The notes beneath the pieces are model-generated. The model was not told where the DNA came from. It did not search any database and saw only the letters and a program-made list of their open reading frames with translations. Below, one piece after another: positions 9,372-14,885 of a stretch of DNA of 14,885 bases (positions are counted from its first letter, which is position 1; each line of letters opens with the position of its first letter). A program made the position numbers and the translations under genes. This DNA is from Spirogloea muscicola (taxonomy: Eukaryota > Streptophyta > Zygnematophyceae > Spirogloeales > Spirogloeaceae), in NCBI GenBank assembly GCA_009602725.1, contig WELB01000050.1, positions 201,136 to 216,020 on the forward strand, given 5' to 3'.

Positions 9372-9438
9372 CGCAGCATGTCCCGGCGGCCTTGGCGGCG
9401 GGGGCTGACGTTTGCCCCGCGCTGCTCCTCCGCCGCAG

Positions 9439-12400
9439 AGCGCCCCGGGGCGGGAAGGCGCCGCGACGACGGCGCTGGCCTGGGCGCTGCCAGCACCCGG
9501 TCGCCGGCGCGGGCGCCTCTTCTCGGCGGGCCTCGACGGCCGCCTGGCCGAGCACGACCTCGGCAGCCTCGCGCCCAAGGCACGTCTCCTGGCCTCTCAC
9601 GCTGACGAGCAGCGCCACGAACAGGGTGCAGCACTTGATTGGATCTCGGTGCCTTTGGGTCTTGTGTCCTGCTACCGCTTGCATCTAATTAACGGTCCCT
9701 CCAGCGGTCCCAAGCGCTCGCTTTGCACCGCCGTGACGGTCGCGCCGCTGCAGCAGCCTCTGGCTTGCGCAGCGGGAGTGCTCTTCCTCCCCTCAGCTCA
9801 TCTGACTTCCTAGTGATGACACGGGGGTACTAGACCCTGTCTTGCCTAGCCTGTGACTCTGCTGATGTAGTCACGAGCACCCTCTGCATGCACCTGGCTG
9901 GCTCTCATAGCCGCTCTTTCAATATCAGCAGCCCCATTCCTGTATTTATTTTGTGATTTATTCCATGCTCCAAGGTCACCTGCAGCAGCCGCCGGGAACT
10001 GACGCTGTCTCCGCCGCCCTCTGTGCAGGCCGTCGTGGACTCCTTCGGGGGGCCCGTGTGGGCCATGGCCGCCGAGCCTCGCGCCTCAGGCGGCGGCGGC
10101 GAAGGCGAGGAGGTCGGCGGTGCCACCGGCTCCTCCATGAAGGAGGAGGACAGCGACTCAGACTCTGATGACGATGCCAGCAGCAGTGACGACCGCACTG
10201 GCGGCGCAGCATCGCCGCCCGGCGGCTCCCTGCAGTCGCAGCTCGTAGCGGTGGCCTGCGACGATGGGTGCGTGCGCCTCTTTGCCGCCGAGGAGGGGCA
10301 GCTGGGCCTTGTGTACCGTCGCGCCTTCCCCAGAGTCAAAGGTCAGCCGCCTCCTTGACGCAAGGGTTTGTCTGTGTTTGTTGGGCTTGAAGCCTTCTTC
10401 CAAGGCGCCATCCTCAAGCCGCCGCAGTTTGCATGTAGCGGAGGCACTTACTGCTCTTGTGACTCTGGCTCTGCGCAGGAAGAATACTGTCAGTCGCTTG
10501 GAATGCAATGGCGTCACAGATCTTCGCCGGGGGCTCAGATGGGTTAGTCTGTCTCCCCCATGCGGCATCCTCTTTGGGAAAAAATCTTGGGCTTTGACTG
10601 GTTGTCTTGTTGTCAGGCAAGGCACTGCCTGGCGGTAGTGATGTCAATGAGCATCTTGCCCTGCGCCCTTTGTTCAAGGGCGAGCGCTGCCCTTTGCCAC
10701 TGGTCGGCAGGTGCATACGGTGCTGGGACGTGGCTGGCGCGCGAGAGGTGTACCGCATCACGGCTGGCCTTGGAGGTGCCGGCGCGCCCGCCCACGACCT
10801 CTGCATCTGGTCGCTCCTTGTCCTCAGGTCAGTCTCGCCTCCCTCTGCGGCCCCGCATGCACTTTATTACTCCCTCTCCTCTTGCGCCTCTCTCCTTTGC
10901 CCTTCTCTGCTTCCCCTGTGTTCTCCTGTCCTCTCCGCCCTTCCTCCTTTCTCCCCCCTCCTCCCGTGTCTGTTGCCTATCTTCTCTCATCCTTCTTTCC
11001 ACTTCTGTATTCTAATCTACCTGAATTCCCCTCTATGTCTATAAGTTCCCATGTCTTCTCTCTGCTCTCCTATTTGTCCTCCCTCTTCTAATTCTCCTGG
11101 CTCTTCTCCTCCTCTCCGTCCTCGTTTCTTCCCTCTCACTTTGGCATGGGCAGCCACGCTCCTTTCTGCAGCTCCATCAATGGCTCCTGCCTGTCGCCTG
11201 GAGAGCTTGCTGAATGCGGCTCTGCTGCTGCAGGGACGGCACTGTGGTCAGCGGTGACAGTGCCGGCGCCACGCAGTTCTGGGACGGCAGCCTTGGCACA
11301 CTGCTACAGGCACAGACGCAGCACCAGGCAGATGTGCTTGCACTCGCTGCCTCGCCGTCGCAGGCTGCCGTCTTCTCCGGCGGCGTTGACGGCCAGGTGG
11401 TGATGTACCAGAGGCTTGGCACGGCGCCGAGCACCGCCGGCGACCGTGTCTCAGGAGGCGCCACAACATCAGCACCTTCCGACGCTGCCGCTGCCGCTGC
11501 CGCTGGCGGCGCTGGTCCTTGGGCGTACGTGGGCGCCCGTCGGTCACACTCACACGATGTCCGTGCCCTTTGCGTGGCTGCTGCCCCAGCTGAAGAAGGA
11601 GGTGGGTGCTCGGCCCTCTGCACCCATCACCTGATAAATCTCCATTAGCAGGAGCAAAAGCGACTTATTGATGTTTAATGATTTTCTGCCAATGGGTCGC
11701 CATCATTAGTGATAGCAGCGGCAGTGCTAGCGCAGGTGTTCAGGAGGTGCGTCAGCAGGGCTTGCCGAGGAAGCGGCGGCGGCGGCGGCCAGCAGCAGCT
11801 GTGGAGATGTGGGAGGACGGTCGATGGCGGCAAGCAGGCACTCCGATGCTGGTCTCGGGCGGCGCCGACGCTCAGCTCCTCACGTACCCCGCCGCTGCAT
11901 TCCTTGACTTCTACCCCCACCGTGTTTGCGCTGCGCCGCAGCGACCACCAATGCAGCTGGCAACCGCCAGCCCCAGTGGGCAGCTGCTGCTCCTCGCGCA
12001 GCACGCCCGCTCGGTTGAGGTCTGGCAGCTGCAACCCGGCATCAAGGCGAGCTTCCCGCTGCGGCAGACGTCCTCGCAGGTTGCTGTCGGCGGCCCTGCT
12101 GCCGCTATGGCAGCCCCGCAAGCAAATGGCTTTGCGTCGCCTCGGAAGAAGGCGAAGCTAGCAGCAGCGGCGGCAGCGGCTCACCATAGCGGCACTGCTT
12201 GCAACGGGCCAACTTCACTTGGCCATGGCAAACGAGGTGTTGAGCGGGCCCCGGATGCTGGCAAGACTGCCACCAGGCCGCCACGCAAGGTGGTGGTCAT
12301 CAAGCCCCGCGAAGGAGGTCTTCACCTGGCGTGCAGCGCCATCTCCGCCGACGGTCGTTATGTGGCGCTGTCTGATGCCGCCAAGCCCCGGTTGTATGAG

Positions 12401-14122
12401 CTGACTTCGACAGCTGCTGCAACTGGCCAAGTCGTTGGGCGCCACCAACCTGGGGAGCCCTGCCTTAGCAGTGGGCTGTCACCGGTCGGACAAGGCGACG
12501 CCCTGCGCTGGTCAGTCCACCGCTGGCGCCTTCCCGCTCGCCTCCCAGCCGCGCACGCTGTGGCCTTCAGCGGTGACTCCTCCAAGCTGTTGCTGGCTGC
12601 CAAGCAGGGCGATATTGTGGTGAGTGCATTTTCTGGACGTCAGCTTGAGCATCGTGACAGCTCAGCAAGCAGCTCAGACAAGAATGCTGCAGTGGCAGCG
12701 CTGCGTGCTTGCCGCCCAGTCGTAAGTGCAAGGATCTGGCATTGCTTTGACTTCCCAACACTCTAACATAGACAGTAACTGAGCTTGGTACTAGTACTAG
12801 TGCTGGCAAGTACATGTGTGATTTAGCTAACCTGGCGTGTGTGTGCCCTCTGGATATCTTACAACCAGGTTGTCGATTTGGAGACTTGTGAGGAGCTCCA
12901 CCGCTTTGACCCGTTCCCGGCTAGGAGTGCATCGGAGCTCGACGGCGCGGTGCCCGCTGTCCGGATGATGAGTGTCAGCGCCGACGGCCAGTGGCTGGCG
13001 ACGGCTGACACTGGTGGTCGCATCAACGTCTACAACTTGGACAGATTGAGGTAGGTTCCTGGTTGACATGACCACAAAAGCTGGACATTGTGCAGTAAGA
13101 CTTGACTGTGCAGACTTCAGTCAACCTTTGAAATTTTGGTGCTGACTTTATGAAGGGTTAATGTGAGTGTCTCACGCAGTAGCCATTGCTCCCGACAGGC
13201 ACCACTGGGAGCTTCCTGTGCTTGACAGCGGACTGCCGACGGCATTGTCCTTCCACCCCAGCAGCGACGTGCTCGTCGTTGGAACATCTGTCAATCGCGT
13301 GCACTTACTGGATGTTAAGGCTCGACAGCTCTCGGCGTGGTCCAAGGGGAGCGGCTCGCGGCTGCCGAGAAGCTTGCTGGAGCTCCCTGGCGGCATCTCG
13401 GGGCTTTCCCTTCCACCGGCCCCTGACGGCAACTCCATCATTGCATATAGCTCCAGGTGGCGTTTCCATCCATATCATTGCATCAGCTTCATCTGTTGTT
13501 GATTGAGTCAACTTTATTTGTAATCCTATCAAAAGTTGGGCTTGCATCAGGGGCTTGGATAAATTGCGATAAATTGCGTTGCATGCACTTTTGCTCGACG
13601 CGTCATGTTTCACCACTCCCCTGATTGAGGCAGGTATAGACCATGTCTTCTTGCCTGTTGATGTTGTCACGTGAGTACTGTCCAATTTTGACTTTGAGCA
13701 TGACATGCCTGACCTGTACTCTCTTTCCCTCTGTGCATTGCAGGGCGATGTGCCACATCAATCTCAACCTTCCAGTGCCTGATAGCAGCACGTCCCACCC
13801 TGAGCACCCTTCTGCATCCGCCACCACTCCAAACGGGAGCATAGAGCACTTGGACGGGGGCACATTGCACGTAGCCGGCGAGCCTGGCAGCCTTGCTGGC
13901 AACCAGGTGAGGCGGAAACGTCAGCGCAAAAGCGGCGCAGCTGAGAATAGCAAAGATGCAGAGCGCATGGGTGAGAGCAACTTTAGCGTAGTGGCTCTCG
14001 CTGATCCGTGCCTTTTCTTGGCGCACACGTCAACAAGCTCCATCCTGGTCGTGGAGAAACCCTGGGCGGACGTGCTCTTGCAGCTGCCGCCACCACTGTA
14101 CCGGCACAAGTTTGGCACCTAG
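9439..14122 (+). CDS. UTP4: UTP4/cirhin, WD40 subunit of the small-subunit processome (N-terminal exon missing)
   Basis: Nine exons: 9439-9579, 10029-10341, 10479-10542, 10711-10827, 11234-11601, 11736-12619, 12869-13050, 13199-13456, 13744-14122; 2706 nt, 901 residues to the stop, all phases closing. UTP4 is a tandem WD40-propeller protein of the t-UTP/UTP-A complex, needed for rDNA transcription and early 18S pre-rRNA processing in the nucleolus. Family landmarks: [12 protein letters not shown] (exon 1), [83 protein letters not shown], and the hallmark C-terminus [13 protein letters not shown]. Roughly the first 60-70 residues of the family are absent, lost at the N/poly(A) site; the 9439 acceptor is therefore the least certain junction. 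Family proteins are about 690-820 aa; the excess is low-complexity insertions, including an acidic one in the second exon. Intron 1 uses a GC donor. Confidence 0.92.
9580..10028 (+). other. Probable GC-AG intron of UTP4
   Basis: The exon ends ...CTCGCGCCCAAG and the next bases are GCACGT; the downstream exon starts after CTGTGCAG at 10028. Phase 0 on both sides is forced by the alignment [16 protein letters not shown]. No in-frame GT donor lies at this position. The intron contains an inverted copy of a repeat also found at 14687. Confidence 0.7.
9790..9832 (-). repeat. Intronic repeat, inverted copy of 14687-14731
   Basis: On the minus strand it reads TAGTACCCCCGTGTCA, then GGAAGTCAGATG and GCTGAGG, matching 14687-14731 with a few substitutions and indels. 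It lies inside UTP4 intron 1 and its partner lies beyond the UTP4 stop codon. Confidence 0.75.
10828..11233 (+). other. Polypyrimidine-rich intron of UTP4
   Basis: A 406-nt phase 2 intron (GTCAGT...CTGCAG). From about 10830 to 11140 the sense strand is almost entirely C and T. No coding signal is seen in it; open frames give Ser/Leu/Pro-rich low complexity. Confidence 0.8.
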
Positions 14123-14242
14123 TTGAGCCTTGGTACTGGCCTTCTGCTGCAGCCGAGGCTTCCTTGTGTGCATTTGTCTGCTGCCGGTGGAGCACTTGCT
14201 GATGGGAAGATGTCTGGGCAAAAAGTATTGCATAGGAAAATA

Positions 14243-14304
14243 AGGCTACATGAAACGAAGCCCTATGCTAAGGTGGCGAAGGTAACAGTGTGATGTTAGT
14301 ACCT
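14243..14304 (+). repeat. Dispersed repeat block B, solo copy
   Basis: Shares with 14598-14661 the words ACATGAAACGAAGCCCTA, GGTGGC, AGTGTGA and GTACC in order. Starts are 355 bp apart in direct orientation. No block A precedes it, so this is a partial unit. Confidence 0.8.
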
Positions 14305-14519
14305 AAGGATGAGCACATGCCACTACGACAAGCTAATTTGGGGAGCCTGAGCGCCGCCACACAAGCCGGTGGCCTGACTTAGAGCCTGACCAGCACGCTG
14401 ATGAATAGCCAGAGATCGCAATGTCACTTCGCGGAGGCTTGCGAGCGCTGCAAACGATGCGAATGCCGCATTTGTAACATGCAACTGATGCCTGCCTTTG
14501 GAAGACTTCACGTCTGAAG

Positions 14520-14665
14520 AGAGTAGGCGCGCGGTGCGCATGAAATGAAAGGGAGGCCAATCGAAGCCAACACATGGTTCAGACGACAACTAGTGCAAAG
14601 GCCACATGAAACGAAGCCCTAGGCTATGGTGGCTAAGGCCCCAGTGTGACGTTAAAGTACCAAAG
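14520..14665 (+). repeat. Dispersed repeat unit of about 145 bp, copy 2
   Basis: Block A (GAGTAGGCGCGCGGTGCGCA, then AAAGGGAGGCCAATCGAAGC) is followed by block B from 14598. Blocks, order and spacing match 7821-7965, nearly 6.7 kb away in the same orientation. Confidence 0.8.
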
Positions 14666-14686
14666 GAAGAGCTCACTTTCTGACGG

Positions 14687-14731
14687 TAGTACCCCGTGTC
14701 ACCGCCGTAAGGAAGTCAGATGTGCTGAGGG
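14687..14731 (+). repeat. Repeat copy matching UTP4 intron 1
   Basis: Reads TAGTACCCCGTGTCACC, GGAAGTCAGATGTGCTGAGG; inverted relative to 9790-9832. It follows directly on a block A+B unit, so it may be a further part of the same element. Confidence 0.7.
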
Positions 14732-14837
14732 GTTACTGAGTAATTTGTAGCTGCTTTCTTTCTTTGTGTGCTTTGGTTTCTTAGCGCTTCCTCTGGCTTC
14801 CTCTGGCCCCCTTCTCGTTCTTTATTCATTCTTTTTT

Positions 14838-14885
14838 GGGCTGGCTTGTCCAGCCCCTATCCTCAATGGGCGAGCCCTTTCTTCT
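14838..14885 (+). repeat. Dispersed hairpin motif plus tail, truncated by the window edge
   Basis: GGGCTG-GCTTGTC-CAGCCC with intact stem arms and a changed loop, followed by the TCCTCAATGGGCGAGCCC segment also present at 1071-1095. Confidence 0.75.

Larger units (their letters stand above)
14123..14885. other. UTP4 3' flank with repeats
   Basis: No gene seen. It starts with the UTP4 3' UTR, contains block-B, A+B-unit and 14687 repeat copies, and ends in a pyrimidine-rich tract with a hairpin-motif copy that runs to the window edge. A TGTAA, the usual chlorophyte polyadenylation word, occurs at 14473-14477, but a single five-base match means little. Confidence 0.6.

Noticed and set aside
13559-13578. 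Two tandem ATAAATTGCG words in UTP4 intron 8
   Set aside because: Only two units, no further copies seen; trivial local duplication.
14473-14477. TGTAA as the UTP4 polyadenylation signal
   Set aside because: It lies about 350 nt past the stop between repeats, and the same word is not found at the ends of RPL9 or HMCES; one five-base match is chance level.

Overview
This is eukaryotic nuclear DNA. It holds short multi-exon genes with GT-AG introns of about 130-450 nt, GC-rich coding sequence, frequent TGCAG acceptors and AT-richer introns and spacers. The proteins read closest to plant and green-algal families. A chlorophyte green alga, perhaps a trebouxiophyte, fits best, but that placement is inference. 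It is a draft assembly: there are single Ns at 5191 and 9261, and the second is followed by an unbroken run of 107 A.

Layout. (1) 155-357, minus: first exon of a LIFEGUARD/Bax-inhibitor-1-like membrane protein gene that runs off the left edge. (2) 358-1604: its upstream region plus copies of a dispersed repeat. (3) 1605-4520, minus: a complete eight-exon gene for an HMCES-type SRAP protein (419 aa). It keeps all four expected active-site residues and ends in a canonical PCNA-binding PIP box. (4) 4521-5245: a GC-rich divergent promoter region shared by HMCES and RPL9, with a strong inverted repeat. (5) 5246-6531, plus: a complete three-exon gene for 60S ribosomal protein L9/uL6 (190 aa). (6) 6532-9438: about 2.9 kb without a recognisable gene apart from a possible UTP4 start, rich in diverged repeats and ending in the N plus poly(A) tract. 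(7) 9439-14122, plus: nine exons of UTP4/cirhin, a WD40 subunit of the small-subunit processome. The reading frame is complete from exon 2 to the stop, but the N-terminal coding exon is missing or hidden at the assembly gap. (8) 14123-14885: UTP4 3' flank with further copies of the same repeats.

The genes are housekeeping: abasic-site protection (HMCES), large-subunit protein (RPL9), 18S pre-rRNA processing (UTP4) and membrane cell-death/stress control (LFG). I see no operon-like functional system and no mobile element with its own genes. The least explained material is the dispersed repeat family in the spacers. It includes about 145-bp units, a conserved hairpin motif and inverted pairs. 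The exon models were built by eye from reading frame, splice sites and remembered family alignment, and all phases close.
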